64,000 bases of DNA from Gordonia jacobaea (GTDB taxonomy: Bacteria > Actinomycetota > Actinomycetes > Mycobacteriales > Mycobacteriaceae). Location of the stretch: the NCBI RefSeq assembly GCF_001186365.1, contig NZ_LDTZ01000014.1:372001-436000 (forward strand). The letters are read 5' to 3'. This document shows positions 8,001 to 14,753 of the stretch, piece by piece. The notes under the pieces were generated by a model. It had not been told where the DNA came from. It ran no database searches and saw nothing but the letters and a program-made list of their open reading frames with translations. The stretch's first letter is position 1; each line of letters starts with the position of its first letter. The translations under genes were made by a program, and so were the position numbers.

Positions 8001-8750
8001 CTAGCCGGCCATCGTGAGTCCGCCGCTGACGCTGATCACCTGGCCGGTGATGAACGACGCCGCGGGGGAGGCGAAGAACAGAACGGGCGCTGCGACCTCG
8101 TCGGGACGGGCGAGTCGTCGGAACGGAATCGCTTTGACGAGGGCCTCTTTGAGCTTGTCGGGCTGAGCCTGGAAAAGCGGGGTGTCGGTGGGGCCGGGGC
8201 ACACGGCGTTCACGGTGATCTGGTGACGAGCCATTTCGCGTGCGAGCGACTTGCTCAAGGCGATGACGCCGCCCTTGGCGCCCGCGTAGATGGATTCGCC
8301 TGCGCTGCCGACTCGTCCGGCGTCGGAGGCAAGGTTGATCACCCGGCCGCCCTGCCAGCCTTCGGTTTTCGACGCCTCGACCATTCCCGGCAGGAAGGCG
8401 CTCGCCATGTGGACCGGTCCGAGGTAGTTGATAGCGACGACCTTTTCCGCGAATTCGGTGCTCGCATTGAGGAATTGGTCGGTGCGGTCCCATCCTGCGG
8501 CGTTGACGAGGATGTCGGCGACCCCGACTTCGGCATTGACGGCGTCGCGCAGCGAGTCAACGGTGGCCCGATCGGCGACGTCGACGGACATCGGCACGAT
8601 GGCTGCATTCTGCTCAGCGGTGCGCTTGGCGGCGTCGAGGTCGAGATCGGCCGCGACGACCGTGGTGCCCTGCTCGGCGAATGCGAGCGTGATGGCCTTA
8701 CCGATACCCGATCCTGCGCCGGTGACGACGGCGATGCTGTTGGTGCTCAT
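8001..8750 (-). CDS. Short-chain dehydrogenase, BadH-like 2-hydroxycyclohexanecarboxyl-CoA dehydrogenase
   Basis: A 249-residue SDR. It has the NAD(P) motif TGAGSGIG, the ILVNAAGWD motif, a catalytic Ser in NLASDAGRVGSAGES, YxxxK in YAGAKGG, and the ending FITGQVISVSGGLTMAG. The phrases GWD, NLASDAGRVGS and CPGPTDTPL closely recall BadH of Rhodopseudomonas palustris, which oxidises 2-hydroxycyclohexane-1-carboxyl-CoA to the 2-keto compound. The ATG at 8750 has AGGAG upstream. It lies between the BadI-like gene and the ligase gene on the same strand, which supports the role. A 3-hydroxyacyl-CoA dehydrogenase for another substrate is the alternative. Confidence 0.85.
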   Translation of the reverse strand: MSTNSIAVVTGAGSGIGKAITLAFAEQGTTVVAADLDLDAAKRTAEQNAAIVPMSVDVADRATVDSLRDAVNAEVGVADILVNAAGWDRTDQFLNASTEFAEKVVAINYLGPVHMASAFLPGMVEASKTEGWQGGRVINLASDAGRVGSAGESIYAGAKGGVIALSKSLAREMARHQITVNAVCPGPTDTPLFQAQPDKLKEALVKAIPFRRLARPDEVAAPVLFFASPAASFITGQVISVSGGLTMAG

Positions 8751-8783
8751 GGGTTTTGCTCCTGTGGTCTGTGGTTGCTGCGG

Positions 8784-9590
8784 TCAGGCGCCGACGTACT
8801 TGTTGAAGTCGGGTGCGCGCTTCTCGGCGAAAGCCGTTGCGCCCTCGAGTCCCTCGGGGGAGTGGGTGAAGAGGTCCAGTGCACTCATCGCGAGATTGGA
8901 GAGTCCGGCCTGATGGTCGGAGTCCGCGTTGAAGCTCTGCTTGAGGAAGCGCAGCGTCGTCGGCGACTTCTCGGCGATCTCGGCAGCAACCTTCTTGGCC
9001 TCGTCGAGCAGATCTGCCGCCGGCACGACCCAGTTCACCAGGCCCCAACGCTCAGCGGTGGCGGCGTCGTATTGGCGGCACAGGTACCAGATCTCGCGCG
9101 CCCGCTTCTCGCCGACGACTCGTGCCAGGTAGGCCGAGCCGAATCCGGCGTCGAATGAGCCGACCTTGGGGCCCGACTGGCCGAAGCGTGCGGTGTCCGC
9201 GGCGATGGTCAGGTCGCACAGCACATGCAGCACGTGGCCACCGCCGATCGCGAGTCCGTTGACCGCCGCGATGACGGGCTTGGGGATGTCGCGGATCACC
9301 TTGTGCAGGTTGCCGATCTCGAACATGCCCGACTCCGACGGCCCGTAGTCGCCGGTCTCGGCGCGCTGCTTGACGTCGCCACCGGTGCAGAAGGCCTTCT
9401 CTCCCGCTCCGGTCAGGATCACGGCCTGCACGTTGCGGTCGGCCCAGGCGCGCCTGAAGGCGTTGATCATCTCCTCGACGGTCTTGGCGCGAAATGCGTT
9501 GTAGCGCTGCGGGCGGTTCATCGTGATGACCGCCGTCGGGCCCTCCACGACGTACTCGATGTCTTCGTAGTCGGTGGTGCCGTAGCTCAT
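8784..9590 (-). CDS. BadI/MenB-type crotonase, candidate 2-ketocyclohexanecarboxyl-CoA hydrolase
   Basis: A 268-residue crotonase-fold protein and the first gene of the operon. Motifs: KAFCTGGD, LHKVIRDIPKPVIA, IGGGHVLHVLCDLTIAAD, FGQSGPKVGSFDAGFGS and REIWYLCRQYD. These are shared by MenB (naphthoyl-CoA synthase) and BadI (hydrolytic ring opening of 2-ketocyclohexanecarboxyl-CoA to pimeloyl-CoA). The stretch SFNADSDHQAG and the operon with ligase, SDR, dehydrogenase and GCDH favour BadI; no menaquinone genes are nearby. The ATG at 9590 has AAGGAG eight bases upstream; an in-frame upstream extension would cross the operator. Confidence 0.8.
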   Translation of the reverse strand: MSYGTTDYEDIEYVVEGPTAVITMNRPQRYNAFRAKTVEEMINAFRRAWADRNVQAVILTGAGEKAFCTGGDVKQRAETGDYGPSESGMFEIGNLHKVIRDIPKPVIAAVNGLAIGGGHVLHVLCDLTIAADTARFGQSGPKVGSFDAGFGSAYLARVVGEKRAREIWYLCRQYDAATAERWGLVNWVVPAADLLDEAKKVAAEIAEKSPTTLRFLKQSFNADSDHQAGLSNLAMSALDLFTHSPEGLEGATAFAEKRAPDFNKYVGA

Positions 9591-9643
9591 GTCGCTGCTC
9601 CTTCGCGAAGGTGGTCGCCGAGACGGACTGACTCGGACTTCAT

Positions 9644-9665
9644 AGTGAATGAACGTACATTCACT
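9644..9665. promoter_or_regulatory. Operator palindrome in front of the alicyclic acyl-CoA operon
   Basis: AGTGAATG (9644-9651) and CATTCACT (9658-9665) form a perfect 8-bp inverted repeat around AACGTA. It resembles operators of TetR-type fatty-acid regulators and lies 54 bp upstream of the first gene of the operon. The likely ligand protein is the TetR encoded at 3151-3828. Confidence 0.7.
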
Positions 9666-9726
9666 CAATTGGACGTGTCAAGGGTCACAAAGAAGCGGAT
9701 TGTCGTTCGCGCAGGTCAACGCCCGT

Positions 9727-9782
9727 CGACGGGGCGCTTCGTTTCGCCGACTGGGCGCTACGTCACGTCGACTGGGCGCTAC
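9727..9782. repeat. 21-bp tandem repeat, three units
   Basis: Cores CGACGGGGCGCTTC (9727), CGACTGGGCGCTAC (9748) and CGACTGGGCGCTAC (9769) recur at exact 21-bp spacing and end next to the lipase stop codon. Read on the other strand, the core (AGCGCCCAGTCG) is that of the 21-bp repeat inside the permease gene at 11148-11273. Confidence 0.8.
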
Positions 9783-10736
9783 CTAGTACGCGCCGCCGCT
9801 GAGCGGTGCGGCTCGATCGCAAGGCACCGGGCGGGGGTGTGCGGGGTCGAGCGCGTTGAGCACGAAGTACGCGGCGCGACGCGAGCCTGCGATGCCCGCG
9901 TGTTCGGTGTAATCGACCGGGCAGCCGTCCTGGACGACGATGTTGCGCACGTTGGAGCCACCCGGCGGCAGGCCGAGCGTGTACGGGACGACGGCCTCGT
10001 CGTAGCGGGTCGCGATGTTGGTGTAGCTGATCTCGGGGTAGTAATAGCCGCCCGCCGCGATCTTGCGCATCACGTCGGAGGTGGGGTCGAGTTCGGCGCA
10101 TCCCTGGCAGAGCGGGGTCTGTGCCGCGGAGATGCCGAGCTTGCGGACCGTAGGCAGGATCTGGTCGGCTCCGGCCACCGTCGAGCCTCGCCATGCCGGG
10201 GCGATCGATACGTGCTTGTCGATCTTGCCCCGACCGCCAAGGTATTTCGCGTAGTACGCGGGCACGACGGTGCCCTGCGAATGTCCGACGACGTCGACCT
10301 TGGAGGCACCCGTTGCCGCGAGGACTTTGTCGACGAAACGTCCGAATTGTGCTGCGCTGTCTTCGATCAGTCCCATTCCGCCGACGGCGGGACCAGGCCA
10401 CGGCAGCTCATCGAGCGCCCCGTAGGTGAGCGCGAAGACGCAGTAACCCTCGTTCTTCAGCAGCGGAACGTATGTGCCCCAATTGGTTTGCTGTGATCCG
10501 CCCGTTCCGTGTGCGAGCACCACGGGGTAGGGATGTTTCGACGTCGGGCGGCAGGAGAAGTCGTTGGAGCCCGGTAGCGATCCGCCATGGTTCGACAACT
10601 CGGCAGGGATGCCCGAGAAGAAGTTGAACGTCACCGGCAGAGGAGCCGCCGACGCGGTGCCCGCAGTCGTCGTCCCGGCGAGCAAGGCGAGTGCTGCCGC
10701 GACCGTAACCAGTAGTGAGAATCCCCGAATCCGCAT
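9783..10736 (-). CDS. Secreted lipase/esterase (alpha/beta-hydrolase, lipase class 2 type)
   Basis: A 317-residue exported hydrolase. It begins with a clear signal peptide (MRIRGF, a hydrophobic core of about 15 residues, then TASAAP). The mature part has the oxyanion region PVVLAHGTGGSQ and the nucleophile elbow VDVVGHSQGTV, with a probable acid around DEAVVPYTLG and a late His in YTEHAGIAG. Four cysteines could form disulfides (NDFSC, PLCQGCAE, QDGCPVDY). This is the pattern of actinobacterial class 2 lipases. I use ATG 10736 because it gives the best signal peptide; a TTG six codons upstream is possible. Substrate is unknown. Confidence 0.88.
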   Translation of the reverse strand: MRIRGFSLLVTVAAALALLAGTTTAGTASAAPLPVTFNFFSGIPAELSNHGGSLPGSNDFSCRPTSKHPYPVVLAHGTGGSQQTNWGTYVPLLKNEGYCVFALTYGALDELPWPGPAVGGMGLIEDSAAQFGRFVDKVLAATGASKVDVVGHSQGTVVPAYYAKYLGGRGKIDKHVSIAPAWRGSTVAGADQILPTVRKLGISAAQTPLCQGCAELDPTSDVMRKIAAGGYYYPEISYTNIATRYDEAVVPYTLGLPPGGSNVRNIVVQDGCPVDYTEHAGIAGSRRAAYFVLNALDPAHPRPVPCDRAAPLSGGAY

Positions 10737-10827
10737 GAACACTGAACCTAGCAAGTGCTTGGTGAGCGTGGGTGCGTTGCGTCGAAACCGTGTTCTCGAC
10801 GCCCCGCCGTCGGCTCGGCGGTCGGGC

Positions 10828-11076
10828 TCAGTCGAGACCGCGTTGCGCGGTCCGGTCGCCGCGTCGAGACGCGGCGCGCTGGACGAGGAAGAGTCCCGTG
10901 CCCGCTACGCCGACGGCGAGACCGACAAGACATACGGCAAGCGTGCGGCCGCCGCCCCATCCGGTGGCCCACACGACGATGGTCGCCACCAGCCACGCGA
11001 CCATGCCGACGACGATCACCGGCTCGGGCGCCCGCAGCGCTTGCGGCAATTGGGGGATCTCGGGTTCATCGGCCAC
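10828..11076 (-). CDS. DUF2530 small membrane protein
   Basis: An 82-residue protein with two membrane helices (VIVVGMVAWLVATIVVWATG and LAVCLVGLAVGVAGTGLFLV) and a basic C-terminus (RRGDRTAQRGLD). PEIPQLPQALRAPEPVIVVG at the N-terminus and the ending are typical of DUF2530, which neighbours the MarR gene in mycobacteria (Rv0879c/Rv0880). It starts with GTG 11076 without a ribosome site; TACCCT seven bases upstream suggests a leaderless mRNA. Only 24 bp separate this start from the divergent permease start. Function is unknown. Confidence 0.85.
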   Translation of the reverse strand: MADEPEIPQLPQALRAPEPVIVVGMVAWLVATIVVWATGWGGGRTLAVCLVGLAVGVAGTGLFLVQRAASRRGDRTAQRGLD

Positions 11077-11083
11077 GGAGGAC

Positions 11084-11093
11084 AGGGTAACTT
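11084..11093. promoter_or_regulatory. Overlapping divergent -10 elements for two leaderless genes
   Basis: TAACTT (11088-11093, plus) lies 7 nt before the permease GTG at 11101, and TACCCT (minus, 11089-11084) lies 7 nt before the DUF2530 GTG at 11076. The hexamers share two base pairs, so the two promoters should compete. Both gaps are too short for a leader with a ribosome site. Confidence 0.6.
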
Positions 11094-11100
11094 CCCCCTT

Positions 11101-12723
11101 GTGACAAGCGATCCCTCGAGTGATCCGACTGGGCCATCGAACTCCGACGCCCAGTCGGCGGAACCGAGCGCCCAGTCGGCGGAACCGAGCGCCCAGTCGG
11201 CGGAACCGAGCGCCCAGTCGGCGGAACCGAGCGCCCAGTCGGCGGAACCGAGCGCCCAGTCGGCGCAACCGGCGCAACCGGCGCGGCGGTTCGGGGCCGT
11301 CGACCGCTTCTTCAAGGTCAGCGAACGCGGTTCGACGCTGAGCCGAGAGATGCGCGGCGGGTTGGTGACGTTCTTCACCATGGCCTACATCGTGGTGCTC
11401 AACCCGATCATCATCGGCGGCATACCGGGCGAGTCCAAGAACGCCGACGTCCTCGGCAACGTGCTGCCCATCGCGCAGGTCGCGGCTGTCACGGCGCTCG
11501 TCGCGGGTGTCATGTCGATCATCTTCGGCTTGGTCGCCAACTATCCGTTCGCCATTGCCACCGGTCTGGGCATCAACAGCCTGCTGGCGGTGACCATCGT
11601 CCCTGAGGTCACCTGGCCCGAGGCGATGGGGCTGGTCGTGGTCGACGGCATCATCATCGTCATCCTGGCGATCACCGGATTCCGCACCGCGGTGTTCAAT
11701 GCTGTTCCCGCAGAGCTGAAAGCAGCGATCGCAGCGGGTATCGGCTGCTTCGTGGCGTTCATCGGATTTGTCGACGCCGGGTTCGTCCGACGTATCCCCG
11801 ACGCCGCGGGCACCACCACGCCCGTCCAGCTCGGCTTCGGTAACTCGATCACCACGGTGCCGACGCTCATCTTCGTGATCGGCGTCCTGCTCATGGGTGC
11901 GTTGATGGTGATGAAGGTGCCGGGTGGTCTGCTCCTGGGCATCATCATCACGACGATCATCTCGATCATCCTGGAGTCGACGCTGCATCTCGGCTCGGGC
12001 GCCGAGAAACAGGGCGGCTGGTCGCTGTCGGTGCCCAAGATCCCCGACTCGGCAGGCGGACTGCCCGATCTGAGTCTCGTCGGCAACGTCGACCTCTTCG
12101 GCGCCTTCACACGTATCGGTGTGCTCGCGGCCTGTGTGTTCGTCTTTGCGCTGGTGCTGTCGAACTTCTTCGACGCGATGGGCACGATGACCGGCCTCGG
12201 CCGCGAAGCCGGACTCGCCGACGACAAGGGCAATCTGCCCGGCGTCGGTAAGGCGCTGGTCGTCGAGGGCACGGGCGCGATCGTGGGCGGTGTGGCGTCG
12301 TCGTCGTCGAACACGGTTTTCGTCGAGTCGGCGTCGGGTATCGCCGAAGGTGCCCGAACGGGTCTGGCCAACATCGTGACCGGTGGACTGTTCATCGTGG
12401 CGATGTTCCTGACGCCCCTGTACGAGGTCATCCCGTCCGAGGCCGTCGCGCCGGCCTTGGTCATCGTCGGTGCGCTGATGATGGGTCAGGTGACCCGCAT
12501 CGACTTCACGAAGTTCGAGTACGCACTCCCGGTGTTCCTGACAATCGTCACCATGCCGTTCACCTACTCGATCGCCAACGGCATCGGCGTCGGATTCATC
12601 AGTTGGGTGGTGATGGCCGCAGCGGCGGGCAAGGCGCGCAAGGTGCACCCGTTGATGTGGGCGATCGCAATCGTCTTCGCCCTCTACTTCGCGCGCGAAC
12701 CCATCTCCAACCTGATCAGTTGA
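11101..12723 (+). CDS. NCS2 (AzgA-type) purine permease with heptapeptide-repeat N-terminus
   Basis: A 540-residue transporter of the AzgA guanine/hypoxanthine branch of NCS2. Core signatures: MRGGLVTFFTMAYIVVLNP, YPFAIATGLGINSLLA, LSNFFDAMGTMTGL, SSSSNTVFVESASGIAEGARTG and MMGQVTRIDFTKFEYALPVFLT. The core is of normal length, but about 70 residues precede it, including five exact copies of SAEPSAQ encoded by 21-bp DNA repeats, then SAQPAQPARR. GTG 11101 is the first credible start, with a leaderless-type -10. Purine specificity is inferred from the family; the MarR downstream is a possible regulator. Confidence 0.9.
   Translation: MTSDPSSDPTGPSNSDAQSAEPSAQSAEPSAQSAEPSAQSAEPSAQSAEPSAQSAQPAQPARRFGAVDRFFKVSERGSTLSREMRGGLVTFFTMAYIVVLNPIIIGGIPGESKNADVLGNVLPIAQVAAVTALVAGVMSIIFGLVANYPFAIATGLGINSLLAVTIVPEVTWPEAMGLVVVDGIIIVILAITGFRTAVFNAVPAELKAAIAAGIGCFVAFIGFVDAGFVRRIPDAAGTTTPVQLGFGNSITTVPTLIFVIGVLLMGALMVMKVPGGLLLGIIITTIISIILESTLHLGSGAEKQGGWSLSVPKIPDSAGGLPDLSLVGNVDLFGAFTRIGVLAACVFVFALVLSNFFDAMGTMTGLGREAGLADDKGNLPGVGKALVVEGTGAIVGGVASSSSNTVFVESASGIAEGARTGLANIVTGGLFIVAMFLTPLYEVIPSEAVAPALVIVGALMMGQVTRIDFTKFEYALPVFLTIVTMPFTYSIANGIGVGFISWVVMAAAAGKARKVHPLMWAIAIVFALYFAREPISNLIS
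11148..11273 (+). repeat. 21-bp tandem repeat inside the permease gene, six cores
   Basis: CGCCCAGTCGGC recurs at 11148, 11169, 11190, 11211, 11232 and 11253, exactly 21 bp apart, encoding the SAEPSAQ heptapeptide. Because the unit is a multiple of three, copy-number change would keep the frame. The core matches the intergenic repeat at 9727-9782 in opposite orientation. Confidence 0.92.
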
Positions 12724-12808
12724 CCAGAAAAACGGGCAATTCGGGCTGATGTCGTCCGTTCGAGTTGTGAAAACGGTCGGTCAGTACTGCAAATGCTGTG
12801 CGGCAAAC

Positions 12809-12814
12809 TAATGT
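12809..12814 (+). promoter_or_regulatory. -10 element for a leaderless MarR transcript
   Basis: TAATGT followed by exactly seven bases and GTG 12822. No ribosome site precedes the GTG. This fixes the start of the MarR gene and predicts transcription beginning at its first base. Confidence 0.65.
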
Positions 12815-12821
12815 AAAGCCC

Positions 12822-13265
12822 GTGAGTACACCGACCGACGACGGTTTATCGGGTGCCCTGGCGCTAGCGATTGTGCGCTTGGCGCGGCGACTGCGCCTAC
12901 GTAGGCAGAACCAACTCGTATCTTTGACCCAGTTGTCGGCCTTGTCGACGCTACACATCGAGGGCGCGATGACGCCGGGCGCGCTGGCGGCCGCCGAGCG
13001 GGTCAAGCCGCCGTCGATGACGCGCGTGCTGGCATCACTGTCCGATCTCGGCATGATCGAGCGCGCGCCGCACCCCACCGACGGGCGTCAGGCGATCGTG
13101 ACGCTCGCACCCGCAGGCGAGGAGGTGATCGTCGCCGAGCACGCCGCCCGACGCGCCTGGCTGTCAGACCAGATCGACGCCTTGACCGACGACGAGCGCG
13201 CCACCCTCCGCAGCGCTCTGCCGGTCCTCGCCAAACTCATCAGCGAAACCGACGAGCCCAACTGA
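12822..13265 (+). CDS. MarR family transcriptional regulator
   Basis: A 147-residue winged-helix protein, counterpart by position of mycobacterial Rv0880. The recognition region is MTPGALAAAERVKPPSMTRV followed by LASLSDLGMIERAPHPTDGR with the wing DGRQAIVTLAPAG. GTG 12822 is chosen from the leaderless -10; an upstream ATG at 12798 would include non-conserved residues. It lies 98 bp downstream of the purine permease on the same strand. Ligand and targets are unknown; MarR proteins usually bind near their own promoter. Confidence 0.9.
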   Translation: MSTPTDDGLSGALALAIVRLARRLRLRRQNQLVSLTQLSALSTLHIEGAMTPGALAAAERVKPPSMTRVLASLSDLGMIERAPHPTDGRQAIVTLAPAGEEVIVAEHAARRAWLSDQIDALTDDERATLRSALPVLAKLISETDEPN

Positions 13266-13304
13266 GCGTGCCGCCCCGACCCTCCCGGGTCGAGCGGCCC
13301 CCTC

Positions 13305-13440
13305 GCTGATCGAGCTTGTCGAGATCACCCGCTGATCGAGCCGGCCCCACGCTGATCGAGCCGACCCTTCGCTGATCGAGCGCCCCACCCGCTGATCGAG
13401 CCGGCCCCGCTGATCGAGCTTGTCGAGATCACCCGCCCGT
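13305..13440. repeat. REP-like array at a convergent gene junction
   Basis: The unit GCTGATCGAG starts at 13305, 13331, 13351, 13371, 13391 and 13409. The first and last are full hairpin units ending CTTGTCGAGATCACCC; the middle ones are truncated to the left half plus CCGGCCCC or similar. The array fills the 180-bp gap between the ends of the MarR and Eis-like genes. No other feature was seen in this gap. Confidence 0.85.
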
Positions 13441-13445
13441 CGAGA

Positions 13446-14687
13446 TCAGAAGAACGTCCCGGCGAACGGAGCGCGGTCGGTGGCGAACGCCCGTGTCAGC
13501 GCGCGCAGCGTGTAGTCGGAGTCTGTCCACAGGCGCCCGGCGCTCGCGAACAGCGACGGCTGCACCCCGCCGAGGAACAAGCTCGACAGCACGGAAATAT
13601 CCATGCGCACAGTCGGTTTCGACGTCGACGGCGCGACGATCGCGCCCCCGTTCCGCACCGATACGTCGTAGACCCCCGCCCGCTCCCGGTAGCCGTCGGT
13701 GACCTCGAGCACGATGTCGAGGTCGGCGGAGTAGGTGCGCGTGCTGAGCGCGGCGGGGACGTCGAGAATCGACACCCACATCTCGTCGGAGCGTCCGGTG
13801 GTCGGCGCGGACCGTAGATCGGTGAGTTTCGCGCGCAGCGGGTCGTCGACCGGGATCGACGCCGTCAGCGACGGCACCAGGTCGAGTCCGAGCAGAACCC
13901 GCCACAGCTCGGTGTGCGCGTCGTCGGTGATCGCGAAGAGTTCTTCCACCTCGCCGCGGACCTGGCCTGCAGAGCTCTTGTGGATGCGGTAGCTCGCGTA
14001 GCCGTCGGGGTGCAGCAGGTAGTGCAGGCCGCTGGCGGCCGGGGGACGTTCCGACGGACGGTCGGCGAGGATCGGAGGCCACCACTGCGGGGTCCGCGCG
14101 AGTGCGCCCGGGCGTGTGCGCGCCCAGCGCTCGTGGATGTCGGGGATCGTCGCGGCGACCTGCTGCGGGTTCGCGAAGTAGACCTCGGGGTGGTCGGGGG
14201 CCTCTGCGCGCAACGTCGGACGGCCCGGGGTCACCTCGACGCTCTCGGAGAAGCATGCGGGGCCGAACCCGAACCGTTCGTAAATGGTCCCCTCCGACGC
14301 CGTGAGGATCGCGAACGCGAAACCCTCACGCTCCCACTGGGTGAACAACTCGGTGATCATCCGACGCAGAATGCCTCGCCGACGATGCGTCGACGCGACC
14401 GACACCCAGGACAGACCGGCCGCAGGAACCTGCGTCCCGCCGGGAACCGTCATCTGCATCCGATAGAACATCGACACCCCGACGAGCGGGCGGTCGTCGT
14501 GCCAGGAGTCCCGAACCAGTACGACGTCGTCGTCGGAGACCTTCCCGCGGAGATCCGCGCGCTCGTCGTCGGAAATAGGGTTTCGCATCGCGAACGCGCG
14601 CGCATCCGTGGTGATGATCTCGTCCCAGTCGGCGTCCGTGGCCCGTCCCAGGTCGAGTGTGCTGCTGCGATTGTCCGGTGATCTCAC
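13446..14687 (-). CDS. Eis-like GNAT acetyltransferase
   Basis: A 413-residue protein with the Eis architecture: an N-terminal GNAT domain with acetyl-CoA motif STHRRRGILRRM and ASEGTIYERFGFGPA, a central second GNAT-like domain, and a C-terminal sterol-carrier-like domain ending in Phe (FAGTFF), whose free carboxylate takes part in catalysis in M. tuberculosis Eis. Eis enzymes acetylate aminoglycosides and protein lysines at multiple positions; whether this one confers resistance is unknown. Start GTG 14687 is chosen; the SD-like GAGGA abuts it. Divergent from the SpoU gene. Confidence 0.88.
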   Translation of the reverse strand: MRSPDNRSSTLDLGRATDADWDEIITTDARAFAMRNPISDDERADLRGKVSDDDVVLVRDSWHDDRPLVGVSMFYRMQMTVPGGTQVPAAGLSWVSVASTHRRRGILRRMITELFTQWEREGFAFAILTASEGTIYERFGFGPACFSESVEVTPGRPTLRAEAPDHPEVYFANPQQVAATIPDIHERWARTRPGALARTPQWWPPILADRPSERPPAASGLHYLLHPDGYASYRIHKSSAGQVRGEVEELFAITDDAHTELWRVLLGLDLVPSLTASIPVDDPLRAKLTDLRSAPTTGRSDEMWVSILDVPAALSTRTYSADLDIVLEVTDGYRERAGVYDVSVRNGGAIVAPSTSKPTVRMDISVLSSLFLGGVQPSLFASAGRLWTDSDYTLRALTRAFATDRAPFAGTFF

Positions 14688-14753
14688 TCCTCAACCGTGT
14701 CACATGGGAGGGCAGGAGAAGCAATTCGGACTGCTTACGGCAGACTGGACCGC

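Noticed and set aside
7972..8493. Upstream extension of the acyl-CoA ligase frame
   Set aside because: It overlaps the SDR gene, which is certain, and shows no family similarity; ATG 7971 has a ribosome site and the expected N-terminus.
8784..9590. Assignment as MenB (naphthoyl-CoA synthase)
   Set aside because: Motifs are shared by MenB and BadI, but no menaquinone genes are nearby while ligase, BadH-like SDR, dehydrogenase and GCDH genes are in the same operon. Kept as an alternative only.
10828..12648. Long open frame on the minus strand opposite the purine permease
   Set aside because: Only its last part (10828-11076) has coding character and matches DUF2530; the rest is the mirror image of a GC-rich gene and is rich in His/Arg/Asp without any motif.
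13305..13440. CRISPR-like short array
   Set aside because: The 'spacers' are 8-16 bp and themselves alike; unit belongs to the REP-like family found at two other junctions.
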